Shown here piece by piece: positions 41,456-52,171 of a stretch of DNA of 64,000 nt. Where the stretch lies: assembly GCA_029204225.1 (NCBI GenBank), contig CM055097.1, forward strand, positions 11,407,828-11,471,827. Reading direction: 5' to 3'. Origin of the DNA: Diphasiastrum complanatum. Lineage: Eukaryota > Streptophyta > Lycopodiopsida > Lycopodiales > Lycopodiaceae. The first letter of the stretch is position 1. Each line of letters begins with the position of its first letter. The translations under genes and the position numbers were made by a program. Under the pieces are notes generated by a model that was not told the origin of the DNA, made no database searches, and saw only the letters and a list, made by a program, of their open reading frames with translations.

Positions 41456-41472
41456 GGTTTAGGGTTTAGGGT
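41456..41472 (-). promoter_or_regulatory. Telo-box (two AAACCCTA units)
   Basis: Reverse strand reads CAACCCTAAACCCTAAACC. Telo-boxes in plant promoters and 5' leaders mark many housekeeping and translation-related genes. The position just upstream of an ATG fits such a role. Two and a half units is far too short for telomeric DNA. Confidence 0.5.
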
Positions 41473-41550
41473 TGAAAGAGTAGTTCCAACGTTGAAAATG
41501 TTATCAGTGCTATGTGTTGTATGAAATGTTTTTATGCATTGAAATCATGC

Positions 41551-41673
41551 ATTGCATGATGCCCATTCCAAATTACAGCATAACAAAATGCGTTGCATGA
41601 TGCCCATTCCAGATTACAGCATAACAAAATGTGTTGCATGATGCCCATTCCAGATTACAGCATGACAAATTGC
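41551..41673. repeat. 41-bp tandem repeat, three copies
   Basis: Units at 41551-41591, 41592-41632 and 41633-41673, each with ttgcatgatgcccattcca followed by attacagcat. Copies differ by only one to four bases, so the array is young. Confidence 0.92.
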
Positions 41674-41859
41674 ACAAACCTATATTGGAAGAAGAGGAGA
41701 TTTAACCTCAATAATCCACAATACATTAATCATCCCTATTGAACCACTGACCTTATGAGTCTAGACCCCAGCATTGAATGAACTCTAAACAATAGGATTT
41801 CATTGTTAGCATTCCAAATTGGAGATGAAGCTACCAATGAGTCTTTTGATGTTTTTGCA

Positions 41860-42105
41860 CACACCTTTACTACAAGAATAGGCTCACACTCTTCAAGCTA
41901 CTATCCAAGATAATTCTATTAGCGCTCTTCCTATTGCTAATGTACCTGTTGATTCTATTGCTGATTTTCCTATTGCTGCTTATCTTGATGCTGATGTACC
42001 TTATATTGATGACTTTGATGTTATTGCTATTGATACTCAAGTTATTTTCAATGATGATATCTCAAATGCTACATATGCCATTGATTACCTACTGACATAG
42101 GCTTA
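41860..42105 (+). pseudogene. Aspartate/isoleucine/alanine-rich coding scrap
   Basis: One frame reads LPIANVPVDSIADFPIAAYL then DADVPYIDDFDVIAIDTQVI and FNDDISNATYAIDYLLT before a stop at about 42099. The composition resembles the aspartate-rich linker upstream of the protease of the retroelement at 62.1-63.0 kb (VVEYFD, VVAYAPYFDII), so it may be a scrap of that family. It lies about 200 bp before an LTR-like start. Confidence 0.3.
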
Positions 42106-42294
42106 TTCCTACTAGTGCTCAAATATTGCATAAGCTTCATGGTACTAAAAGCAAGTTTCCGCAACTGTAAGGGATTCGGCTCTTGGACTAGCACCACTGG
42201 GACATAATTATAACCCAAGAAAGAAAACGCCAAACAATAGTACAAAAGTAGCTCTAGTAGTTAGAAAGTCCAGCCCACATTAAGGGCAATGTTT

Positions 42295-42306
42295 AAAAGG
42301 AAAGAG
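42295..42306 (+). other. Possible polypurine tract
   Basis: aaaaggaaagag immediately before TGTTATGGACACTC. Confidence 0.4.
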
Positions 42307-42455
42307 TGTTATGGACACTCATTAAATAGTCCCCACATACGTATCCACATTCTTTTGAATGTGTAGGCCTATTACTATTTTTACACCCCTTTATTTGGAT
42401 AAGACTATTTGAGTGGATATGAATAAAACATGCTAGACTTATCCTACATTAGTAT
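42307..42455 (+). repeat. Probable LTR, first part, split by a MITE
   Basis: Starts TGTTATGGACAC after a purine tract and runs to the target duplication attagtat. The sequence resumes at 43142 after the insertion with attagtatatatagaggc, which supplies a TATA-like box. The far end could not be fixed. Confidence 0.45.
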
Positions 42456-43141
42456 CATAGTTGCACAGAAATGTGTTTCTGAGGGCACGCGTTTCTATAC
42501 CCAGAATCGCAAAAAAAAAAAAAAAAAAAAAGTTTCGGAAAAATAGCTTAGGACTGAAATTTTTTTAGGGGATCCATGGTCAAACCAGCGTTTTGCCTCT
42601 CAGAAGTGCAGTAGATGGCGCACAAACAAATCTTATTTTCAATAGCTATTTGGTTGTTATTTGCTCTGGTTTTCAATAAATGCTTAGGGGGTTTGAGGGG
42701 CGGTAGACCCCAAGAAACAGGGGTTCCGGGGGGCGGTAGCCCCCCGGTGGGGGGTTTTGGGGGCAACGCCCCCCAACGGCAGGGTTCGGGGGCCCGACAG
42801 TAAGGCCTCTTCATGACTTGGCCTTCCAACTCCCTGAGCGAAAACACACTTACTGGGACCATCTGTGATCGTAACGGACAGGCTAGAGGTTAGTTCTGAA
42901 ATTTTACCCTTGACAGAACCCAACATGGATTAATGCACCTGAACTGGACCATCCTGCACCCGAAACAGTCGGCAAATTACACAGTAATTATGCTCTTAAT
43001 TAGAGCTTTCATCCGATACCCATATTGCCCCAAAAAAAACCCAAAATTAAAATTTAAAAAAAGGAATTTTTTCAAAAATTTCAGAAATGCGTTTTTGAAC
43101 CGCGATTCTGAAACGCATTTCAGAAATGCAGTGCAACTATG
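42456..43141. mobile_element. hAT-type MITE with perfect TIRs and 8-bp TSD
   Basis: Ends are CATAGTTGCAC and GTGCAACTATG, an exact 11-bp inverted pair, and similarity extends inwards (cagaaatg against catttctg, then a cagaatcgc/gcgattctg pair). The flanks are attagtat at 42448-42455 and 43142-43149, an exact 8-bp target duplication. Eight-base duplications and C-A-x-x-G-type ends are the signature of hAT elements. At 686 bp with no transposase it is non-autonomous. The interior carries an A20 run and a strongly G-rich block. It inserted into an LTR just upstream of a TATA-like box. Confidence 0.85.
42686..42802. repeat. G-rich block with inverted G/C runs, inside the MITE
   Basis: Many runs of three to seven G and matching C runs (ggggggcggtagccccccgg, gggggcaacgcccccc) give both hairpin and G-quadruplex potential, in sharp contrast to the AT-rich surroundings. 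Confidence 0.8.
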
Positions 43142-43149
43142 ATTAGTAT

Positions 43150-44104
43150 ATATAGAGGCAAAAGGTCTAGCAATTCTCAGATTATGAGATTGGTGGAGTC
43201 TTAAGCTTCTTATAGGGAAGTGTTGGAATGTTAAGAATTGCTTACATTACCATAGGTTACTTTGACCCAAAAGGTCGACAGTTGTGTAACCATGGTCATT
43301 TACTATATTAGGCCTACTAAACTTAGAGTTAGCTAAGTCATTATGAAATTAACTTGGTAGGGACTCATGGGTCCACTAGGCCTAATTGTGACATTAAGTA
43401 CCCCAACTTTGTAGGAAAGCAAGAGTCAAGTCACCAAGATCTAGTTATCAATCAATCTTCACAGAAAACAAGAGAGAAGAGGCTGGGCGCCCAACTCTAA
43501 GAGAGCGAGAGAGAAAACAACAACAAGAGGAAATGGAGAGCAATGCTTAGCCAAACTGTAAAAATGGAATACACAATGAGCATCTAAGTACTCTACCTGG
43601 ATGTGACCAAATGCCACCAAACCCTAAGGTTAACCACTTACTAAATGTAGGGCACCCCCAAAAGTCAAGATAGGGCCCCTAAACAAAATTAGACCCCTAA
43701 GGACCCACGAGTCAATAGATGATCAAAATTGGGTTCAATTGATTTGAAAGAGCATGAACATTTGGAACATCAAGAGTAGTCAATATGTTGATGAATGGTA
43801 TCATAAATAGCTCGTGCTTGTTCTTGCAAGGAAGGTGTTACAACTCCCATGATCTCCAATAACTTTGAATTCACAATCTGTCAGGTAAATCATGCATGTA
43901 AAAGCTCAATCAATTTAGCCATGCCATTTCCTGGTCCCTGTCTTTTTTCTTCCCCGTGGAAAACTTGGGAGTAAACATTGAGTTGAGGAGGCCCTGCCGA
44001 GATTGTGCCATGGCCTTCATCTCCGCCTCCGCCAATTCATGTTTAGATCGCATATCTATAATTTGTTGCTGTAATGAAGGTCATTTTGAAAAGTCTATAA
44101 GAAC
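43150..44104. other. Rest of the split LTR and unassigned sequence
   Basis: The LTR-like sequence continues from 43142 for an unknown distance. No ORF with recognisable content. A purine-rich patch (gagagcgagagagaaaac) lies at about 43500. Confidence 0.3.
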
Positions 44105-44418
44105 TGTTGTTGCACACAAGCTCACAAAACCTTAAGTAAATACACCGAAGTACGTAGGAAATTCGTCACTTTATTAATCTCAAGCAAACGTACATAGATC
44201 AACAAGCAAACATGAGAGCTCTGCTGCAAGTCTCCTCCCAACCATAGGTACGTAGGAATAAGATAGGGAATGTCTGGCAAGGCTCACACTATATCCCCTC
44301 AAAAAGCCCTTAACCCTGACACATCCTAATGTCAACACATGGCAAACTCCATGCACAATCGACACTTTCCACTTGGCAATACTTTAACAAATAGGCAAGC
44401 TAGGTGGACTATCTGACA

Positions 44419-44578
44419 CGTCACTCATACGGTTGGACCACATGTCCCAATGAGCATATGACACATCATGTTGACCTATCCATTGACCTTCCGACAAGTG
44501 TCACTCATGCATTGGACCAAGTGTCCCAGTGAGCATATAACAAATGTCACGTTGACCAGTCAACCATCCCTACTTTTT
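44419..44578 (-). repeat. 80-bp tandem duplication in the gypsy B LTR
   Basis: tcactcat starts at 44421 and again at 44501. Both units continue with ttggacca, tgtccca, tgagcatat and gttgacc. U3 repeats of this kind can hold regulatory elements. Confidence 0.75.
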
Positions 44579-44737
44579 AGGAGGTCAGTCTAACAAACTC
44601 TCATTGGACCCAGTATCCCTTTGGCATCTCGGAATCAGTCACGGTAATGTCCATGCTATGCAACCAACTACTCATGGAGAAAACACTTCTGCAATCGTCT
44701 CTGCCTCCAGTCCAATACTCTCGTTCGTCCATGCATC

Positions 44738-44742
44738 ACCTC
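44738..44742. other. Target site duplication ACCTC (left) of gypsy A
   Basis: ACCTC directly before the 5' LTR, repeated at 51036-51040 directly after the 3' LTR. The joined flank gcatcacctccccaggctcc matches uninterrupted gypsy C sequence at 57829-57844. Confidence 0.92.
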
Positions 44743-45094
44743 TGTTATGAGCTCGTGACCAGTGCCGAACCCTAGAGAACACAGATAGGTCAGATACCAC
44801 ATTCAGGGTCGTGTCCAGCGTACACGACCAACAGGGCAAGACATTGTGAGTAGTGTGCCCCAGCACGGTCCATAGCTATGGCGGGCCTAACACAGTCTAG
44901 GGACCCTGTGAGCAGGACAAGGCCCCCAGTTGTGTCCCGACGTGCAGTCGGCCACGTTAGTGACACGTGGTCGACACAGTTGCATGCTACCAGTCCTCAC
45001 ACTGGGCTAGGAGGGGCTTACTCTAAATCAGGGAGTAAGCAAGGTTGGGTGGATCAGTTAGTGTTGCCCTACTGTGGTGTTAGGACTTATTACA
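44743..45094 (+). repeat. Gypsy A 5' LTR
   Basis: 352 bp, TGTTATGA ... TTATTACA, highly similar to 50680-51035. Contains a GC-rich core around 44860-44960. Confidence 0.95.
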
Positions 45095-45095
45095 C

Positions 45096-45108
45096 TGGTA
45101 TCAGAGCC
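45096..45108 (+). other. Gypsy A primer binding site, initiator tRNA-Met type
   Basis: TGGTATCAGAGCC one base after the LTR end. Confidence 0.92.
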
Positions 45109-45973
45109 ATCTCCATCTTTGGGAGCTAAGCAGCATCAAGGAGAAAGTAGAGAGAGTGCTCAGAATCTCTTAAAACTTTGGTACATAAGAGAGACAGATC
45201 CAGTGCTGGAGTAGCTTTCTACTGTGAAAATCTCCATTGAATCATCTTCCTTTCAGTTGGAATATGAGTTGGATTTCTAAGACAAGTCCATCGCTGTAGA
45301 AAACAGCTATCTATTCTTCGTTTTCCGATGTAATTCTCAGATGTCAAAGGGAATAGAAATCAGATTCCATGTGTAGGTAGGTCGCTAGAAAGGCAACTGT
45401 TCATCACAGGGTTCAGAGAGTTTTCTACACATTTTCCAGTGGAATTAGAGTAGGAATAAGCAAGCACCTCCATCGTTGTAAATCCAGCAACTTGCATCTG
45501 GTTTCCAGGGGAAAATTCAGTAGTTCTCAGCAAGTTTGAAGCCAAAAGGGAAGAGCAGGGTAATCGCTGTCAGTGCTTCTGAAAGTCCAGATTTTAGACA
45601 AATTTTTGGCCAACTTCAAAGATTTGGAGCAATAGTATTTCTGCCAGATCAGCGAGCAAGGGGCTTCTGAAATTTCAGAATTCAGAGGTGCTTTTGGACT
45701 TCAAATTTGCCTTTTTGTGGACAAATTGGGATGCTGTCAGACCAGCGAGGGGGGATAGCAAAAATCTCAGATCTTTTTGCACTTTTTCCGCCTACTATTC
45801 AAATTCTCAGAACCACAGGTCTGAAAGCAGTTGAGGAAGAGCTGAGAGGGCTTTTCTTGATTCTCTCTGTGGAAGTACAGTTCTCAGAAAGAGCTAAGTT
45901 TTCTTTCCTTCCCTTGTACAGTTGTAAATTAGTCTTTCTGACTTTTTCTTATCAGAATCTTTCAGTTCTGAAA

Positions 45974-47143
45974 ATGACCACTCCTCAAGGACCTGATCAA
46001 GCCCCAGAGAGAGGCATCGACGAGCTTGAAACAGAAGCCTTGGCTTACAGTAAAGGGAAAGAACCTATGGAAATGGAAGAACAAGAACAGTTCGCCGAAG
46101 AACTCGACGAACCAAGGAGCAGTTTCACCATTTGGTAACAGAAGTGGATGAACTAAAGTTGGCATTAGCCAATTTCAAGTCCAGTGTGGATGACTCGTTC
46201 GCTGAACTCAAAGATTTGATTTCGAGTTCCGCAAAAGGAAGCCTTCCCTCCACTTCTCAGTTGTCCCCTTCTCCACTTCCATCAGTTTCGAGTGAGACTT
46301 TGCGGTCTCACCCCAGTGTCTTTAAAGATTTAAAGCCTCCTACTTTTATTGGGGAAGAGAAGGATAGAAATGCAGATATTCTACAAACCTTCCTCGGCAA
46401 ATGGAAGAACATTTCATGCTCTTAAACAGACCCCTGACCATTTGCAAGCAATTGAGGCCAGTCTTTCCTTAGGGCCCATGCCTTAGGGTGGTTAAATCTC
46501 CAGGAGACTAGGCAGACTCCCCGGTCATGGAAAGCCTTTGAAGAAGCTTTCCTAAGAGAATTCCTACCAGAAAATGAACTTGATAGAGCCTGGGAAGCCT
46601 GGGAAAGAACAGTAATGGACAAGTCCCTAATCCAATATATCTCGCAGTACCGAGAAGCAATTTTAAATATTAAAAATATGGATGATTATCAAAAAATCAG
46701 AGGGTTTGTTCGAGGCCTCAAAGATGAATATAAAGCAGAGGTCCAGAGAAACTCGCCTACTACCCTTGAGCAAGCTCTTAGATATGCTCAAATCTATGAT
46801 GATTCAATGGGTAGGAAGCAGCCCCTTTCTGAGCAGCCTCCTCAAAAAGACTCTCAATTTAAAAAGAAATTTTTAAAAAGAAAGAAAGAAGATAAATTTA
46901 AAGGTGAAGCTCCGCCCTTCACTCTTAAAACCAGAAGATTTTGAGAAAGCCAAACAAGAACGTTTGTGCTTTGTGTGTATGGGCAAGGGACACACAGTCA
47001 GACAGTGTCCCAAGGGGCCTTTCACTAAAAAAGATAAAAAAGATGACTTGGCAGCTTCCGAGATCAAAGTGTATCATGAAGATCATGAACACTGTTGCCA
47101 GCTGACATCTGCTAGCGAGACCCTTCAGCTTTGGGCCGCATGA
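45974..47143 (+). pseudogene. Gypsy A Gag
   Basis: Starts MTTPQGPDQAPERGIDELET at 45974, about 880 bp after the primer site. A frameshift near 46130 leads to VTEVDELKLALANFKSSVDD and VFKDLKPPTFIGEEKD. A second near 46425 leads to the Retrotrans_gag core (SWKAFEEAFLREFLPENE) and IQYISQYREAILNIKNMDDY, RNSPTTLEQALRYAQIYDD. A third near 46940 leads to the zinc knuckle CFVCMGKGHTVRQC. Domain order is complete but three frameshifts make it non-functional. Upstream ATGs, such as the one at 45707, lie in leader sequence. Confidence 0.85.
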
Positions 47144-47602
47144 CCTAGTACGTATGCATAGGAAAGTTGGTAACCAGTCAATAAGAGTTATGGTTGATGA
47201 TGGGGCAACCCATAATTCATCAACTACACCCTGGTTAAAAAGCTTAAACTACCAGAAGTACCTAGTCAACATAGGTACATAGTTTCACTAGCTAAGGGTG
47301 AAGATAAGAAAATATGGGAAACTATGGTAAGTAACTTGAATCTTGGTATTCAGGGGTACCAAGATGAAATAAACTTTCAGATAATGCACCTGGATCGCAC
47401 AGACATTGTTCTCGAGAGAAATTGGCTCTACAGTTTAGGACCTGCCCTCCACAGAAACTATCAGGAGAACACCCTCAGCTTTCAACATAAAGGCCGAGAG
47501 ATCCAGTTGCATGGGGAGCATGATGTTCCCAACAGTCCTATGGTCTGCAGTTCAAAGCTCTGTCAGCTAATCGGAGACGACCCATCAAATATTCTTATGT
47601 GA
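47144..47602 (+). pseudogene. Gypsy A retropepsin, active site changed
   Basis: QSIRVMVDDGATHN near 47180 aligns with the chromovirus motif with D-T-G-A-T-H-N, but the triplet reads D-D-G. A frameshift follows, then LVKKLKLPEVPSQHRYIVSL, IWETMVSNLNLGIQGY and DIVLERNWLYSLGP. The protease would be inactive. Confidence 0.75.
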
Positions 47603-47672
47603 CTTTCAGTTTATTCCTGAAGTTTCTATTTCTAGTTCTATACATCAGAAAATCAGTAAATTAGAAACTTTA

Positions 47673-49082
47673 TTGTCTAAATTTAAAGATGTTTTTCCTG
47701 AAAATTTGCCACATGGTTTGCCACCTAGCAGAGAGGTAGATCATGTAATAAACCTAGTACCAGGTACAGCACCTGTTTCTAAACCTCCGTATCGGGTCAG
47801 CCGAACAGAGGATGAAGAAATAACTAGGCAGTTAACAGATTATCTTGGGAAAGGCCAAATTCAGACCAGTAGTTCACCATGGGCCTCACCAGTCCTTTTG
47901 GTGAAAAAGAAAGAGGGGTCTATGCGTCTTTGCGTAGATCACAGAACCCTCAATAAAGTCACAATAAAGAATAAATACCCTATGCCTCGGGCAGACGAGT
48001 TATTTGATCAACTCGACGGGGCTAAATTTTCCAGTAAAATAGACCTCAGATCGGGATATCATCAAGTTCGTATAAAATCGAAAGATGCCCCGAAAATAGC
48101 TTTTAGGACTCGTCACGGTCATTATGAGTTTAAGGTGATGCCATTTGGGCTCACAAATGCTCCAGCTACCTTTATGACCTTGATGAACAGTGTCCTCAGA
48201 ACATACTTGGGTAAATTCGTGGTCGTATTTTTAGATGACATCCTCGTCTACAGCAAAACGAGGAAGGAGCATCTAAAACACCTCAGAAAGGTGTTTCGAC
48301 TGCTCAGAAAGCATAAGCTTTATGCTAAACAATCCAAGTGTGAATTCTTTGTAGAAGAAGTAGCATATTTGGGTCACATTATCTCGTCAGAGGGGATTAA
48401 AATGGACCCGAATAAGGTTAAAGCCATACTCAGTTGGCTAAGACCTCAGAATATTTTGGAACTTCAGATTTTTCTTGGTTTGGCGGGATATTACAGACGA
48501 TTTGTCAAGGAATATGCTCAGATAGCAGTTCCCATGACAAATCTTCTTAAGGGGAAGGGAAAGGACTTCATTTGAGAGTCCGCACAGCAGGAGAGCTTTG
48601 ATGCTCTTAAAACAGCCTTGGCTACAGCACCAGTTTTAAAAGTCATAGACCCCAATCAGCCATTTGTGGTCAAAACAGATGCTAGCGACTTTGCAGTAGG
48701 TGCTGTGCTAACTCAGGGTGGACGACCAGTTGCGTTCGAGAGTAAAAAACTCGAGCCAGCTCAGACTAGGTACAGTGCCTATGAAAAGGAACTCTTTCCA
48801 ATAGTCCATGACCTTAAGACTTGGAGGCATTATTTGTATGGTGCCAACTTTGAGGTCCTGACAGACCACGAAAGTCTCAGATACCTTTGCAATCAACCTG
48901 AGCTTAGAGGTCGGAAAGCTCGTTGGGCAGAGTTGATACAAGAGTTTGATATGTCTATCAGATATAGACGGGGGAAATTCAATACAGTAGCAGATGCCCT
49001 TAGCAGAATGCCTATGATAAACGAGCTGAGTTTTACTCAGATTCGTAATGAGTTACTCGAGTCCTTGAGAGGGAAGTGCTAG
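47673..49082 (+). pseudogene. Gypsy A reverse transcriptase and RNase H
   Basis: RT 47673-48575 is intact across all motifs: [100 protein letters not shown] at 48573-48575 separates it from RNase H: VKTDASDFAVGAVLTQGGRP, RYSAYEKELFPIVHDLKTWR, LTDHESLRYL, NTVADALSR. The two are otherwise in frame, so a single point mutation split them. The start [10 protein letters not shown] is internal to pol. Confidence 0.92.
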
Positions 49083-49271
49083 CATGATGCATTCTTCTCC
49101 ACTATCTAGAACTCAGTCCAGAGCAGACAGTTACAGACTCTAGAACCAATTCCCGGGGCTGGTGCCAGTTCATCCAAGAATACGACAGCTTCCGTTGAGG
49201 ATGATGATGAGTCCGAGTATACGTCAGATGACGTTGAGGATTCTGAGCCTGTATTACCCAAGCAAACCCCA

Positions 49272-50668
49272 GTGGTTGAGGGTCAGTTGACTCAAGGATT
49301 CAAATGGAAACAATATTCCATTCAAGATGAGTACTTGCTCTATAGAGATAGAGTATGTATCCCCAATTCAGAGGATTATAGGCAGCAGGTCTTGTATGAA
49401 TGTCATGACAATCCTAGTGCGGGACACCCAGGCATACAGAAGACCTATGAGCTTCTTCATAGGCAATTTTTTTGGCCCAGTATGAAAAGGACGTCCAACA
49501 GTATGTAACCAGTTGCCAGAAATGTCAAGTAAAGAAAGCAGAGCGTTTAAAGGCAAGAGGGTTGTTGCAGCCCTTAGAAATACCAGCTAGTAAATGGGAG
49601 AGTATCTCCATGGATTTTATAGTAGGCCTGCCTAAAACCCAAAAGGGTAATGACGCTATATGGGTCACAGTTGACTGTCTGACCAAAATGGCTCATTTTA
49701 TTCCGACCAAAACAACCGTTAGAGCTCCAGAGTTAGCGAGGTTGTTTGTAGACGAGCTCTTTAAATTGTACGGTCTACCTTCCGGCATAGTCAGCGACCG
49801 GGAGAGTAAGTTTAATGGAAATTTTTGGAGGGCAGTATTCCATCATCTCCATACTAAACTAAATATGAGTACCACCGACCATCCACAGACGGACGGTCAA
49901 ACAGAGAGGGTAAATCAGGTGCTGGAGGATATGCTTCGTGCATACGTCAGCAAGAAGCAGACTAATTGGGAGGAGTATCTCTCGATATTAGAGTTTGCTT
50001 ACAACAGTACCAAACATTCGGCTACGGGATACAACCCATTTATGCAGATGTACGGTTTTCAGCCACGCTCACCCACAACTGTAGGGTTTAAACAAGAAAA
50101 AGTTGAAGCAGCCAGAAACTTTTTAGAGGACCTAAACCAGATGATAGAACATGCTAAGCGTAGCATTAGGCAGTCCCAGGATCGAGCCAGGCATTATGCA
50201 GATCCACACAGACGGGATGTGCAATTCTCCGCTGGTGAGAAAGTCTACTTGAGAGTCCCAGTTGACTCTAAAACCCTCAAATCAAGAGTGTGTGCTAAGT
50301 TGTCTCCAAGGTATTGTGGTCCCTTTACCATCAGAAGGAGACTAGGCGAGGTCACCTATGAACTAGAACTCCCATACAGTAGTAGGGTTTTTCCAGTCTT
50401 TCATGTAAGTCAGTTACAAAAAGCCTTAACCAGATCAGAAAATTTGGTAGGGGACAGTGTTCTAGTTCTCCCATTGGATCCTCAGCAACCTCCACATGAA
50501 CCAGAGGAGATTCTTGATAGTAGAGGGACGCAGACTCGTCATACTCTATACCGAGAATATCTGGTCAAGTGGAATGATCAGCCTGTTGAGAATGCCACTT
50601 GGGAAAGAGGCAGCATCCTTCACAAGGTTTTTCCAGACTTTGTCTTAGAGGACCAAGACGGTTCTTAA
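49272..50668 (+). pseudogene. Gypsy A integrase with C-terminal chromodomain
   Basis: H2C2 finger HDNPSAGHPGIQKTYELLHR then, after a frameshift near 49490, CQKCQVKKAERLKARG. Core: ISMDFIVGLPKTQKGNDAIW (first D), SGIVSDRESKFNGNFW (second D, usual SDRD changed to SDRE), TDGQTERVNQVLEDMLRAYV (E). GPY/F module: KLSPRYCGPFTIRRRLGEVT. Chromodomain at the end: YREYLVKWNDQPVENATWER, which in this lineage guides integration to marked chromatin. The 398-residue ORF 49472-50668 is uninterrupted. Confidence 0.93.
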
Positions 50669-50679
50669 GAGGGAGGGAG
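50669..50679 (+). other. Gypsy A polypurine tract
   Basis: gagggagggag directly before the 3' LTR start TGTTATGA, overlapping the end of the pol stop region. Confidence 0.9.
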
Positions 50680-51035
50680 TGTTATGAACTCTGACCAGTG
50701 CCGAACCCTAGAGAACACAGACAGGTCAGATACCACAGTCAGGGTCGTGTCCAACGTACACGACCAATAGGACAATACAGTGTGAGTAGTGTGCCCCAGC
50801 ACGGTCCATAGCTATGGCGGGCCTAACACAGTCTAGGGACCCTGTCAGCAGGACAGGGCCCCCAGTTGGGTCCCGACGTGCAGTCGGCCATGTCAGTGAC
50901 ACGTGGCCGACACTTGGCAGTTGCATGCTACCAGTCCTCACACTGGGCTAGGAGGGGCTTACTCTATATCAGGGAGTAGGCAAGGTTGGGTGGATCAGTT
51001 AGTGTTGCCCTATTGTGGTGTTAGGACTTATTACA
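50680..51035 (+). repeat. Gypsy A 3' LTR
   Basis: 356 bp, TGTTATGA ... TTATTACA, followed by the 5-bp duplication ACCTC at 51036-51040. Differences from the 5' LTR are scattered, including a few short indels (for example gacacttggcagttg against gacacagttg), so the insertion is not recent. Confidence 0.95.
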
Positions 51036-51040
51036 ACCTC

Positions 51041-52170
51041 CCCAGGCTCCTGAAACCAAACATGGCCATCAGTCAACAAGTTATCACAATCATGTAAAAC
51101 CTTTCTTTTTATCATGGTAGGCCAACTCAACAATGGTAGGTAACATTCCCATTGCATTTTCTTTTCACTCGCATACACCCTAAGCATGTCTTCCAAAGTT
51201 TGATTGACTCTCTCAGTCTGTACATCCGTTTCAGGATGATCAGAACTACTCACTCCCAATTGCACCTCTAGCTTCTCAAATACTGCAATCCAAAAACTGC
51301 CAGTAAAATGAGAGTCCTTGTCAGACACAATGGATCTAGGTAATCCATGAAGTTTGAATACATGCTACATAAACAAATCAGCCGTACTAGGTGCATTTTT
51401 ATTGGTTAGGATAAAATGAGCCATTTTATGATAGCATTATGTTGTGGTTGCGTACGTGGTAAACATGTAATAAAGTCCATGGAAATACTCTCCCATCTCC
51501 CTTCTGGTATAGGTAATGAGTGTAATAATCTAGGCAGTTTAATCCTTTTAGCCCTATTAACCTGACACTTAAAACAATGTTCACATAATGGTTTACTTCT
51601 TTCTTAAGTCTAGACCACCAAAAGTTACGTTGTATCAACTCATAGGTCCTATCCACAACAGGATGAACGGCACTAGGGCTATCGTGACAGAGATGTAAGA
51701 TTCTCTTTTGCAGCACCTCACAAGCTAGAATAAAAGCTTTACTATTTCTCATCACTATTCCATCTTCTATGGAATACTAAAGATAAGTGCGAACCAAGGT
51801 AGAAGAGCTCTCCTCTTGAGACTCTACATGGCCATGACTAACCTCCTGTTCTACTTTCTTATAGTGAGGATCTTCATGCTGAGCCTTTTTTATCTCAGAT
51901 AGTAAGTCATTTTCAATGACTACAAATGACATCTGATACACCACACGAGATAGTGCATCTGCCACAAGTTTCTCGGCACCTTACTTGTACCGAATCTCCA
52001 GTGGAAATTCCTGCATGAGCTCAAACCATTTGGCTTGTTGGCCTCTAAGGTCTGGCTGCTTACAAAGCATCTCAAGGTATCATGATTAATGAATACCTCA
52101 AATTTCGATCGATACAAATAATGCCTCCCGTGCCTTTAATGCATGAACTATGGCATACAACTCCTTTTAA
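51041..52170 (-). pseudogene. Gypsy B RNase H end and integrase, reverse
   Basis: Reverse from about 52170: KELYAIVHALKAREALF-like RNase H, then FEVFINHDTLRCF, ADALSRVVYQMSFVVIENDL, the H2C2 finger (HLCHDSPSAVHPVVDRTYEL), a shifted integrase core, and VSDKDSHFTGSFWIAVFEKL then SSSDHPETDVQTERVNQTLE, followed by a jump into the post-chromodomain linker at about 51105. It shares its right-hand junction at about 52170 with gypsy C, in opposite orientation. The left end meets gypsy A at its target duplication. Confidence 0.85.
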
Positions 52171-52171
52171 A

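Larger units (their letters stand above)
44105..44742 (-). mobile_element. Gypsy B, chromodomain remnant and 3' LTR
   Basis: Reverse from 44742: chromodomain start (MHGRTRVLDWRQRR-like, cut by stops), a deletion at about 44650, then LTR sequence with homology to the gypsy C LTR (gggtccaatgagagtttg against gggtctcataagagtctg), a polyadenylation-type aataaag near 44173 and an end GCAACAACA at 44105. It continues gypsy B from 51041 across the nested gypsy A. Confidence 0.7.

Noticed and set aside
41456-41472. Telomeric repeat tract
   Set aside because: Only about two and a half TTTAGGG units; a telo-box before an ATG is the simpler reading.
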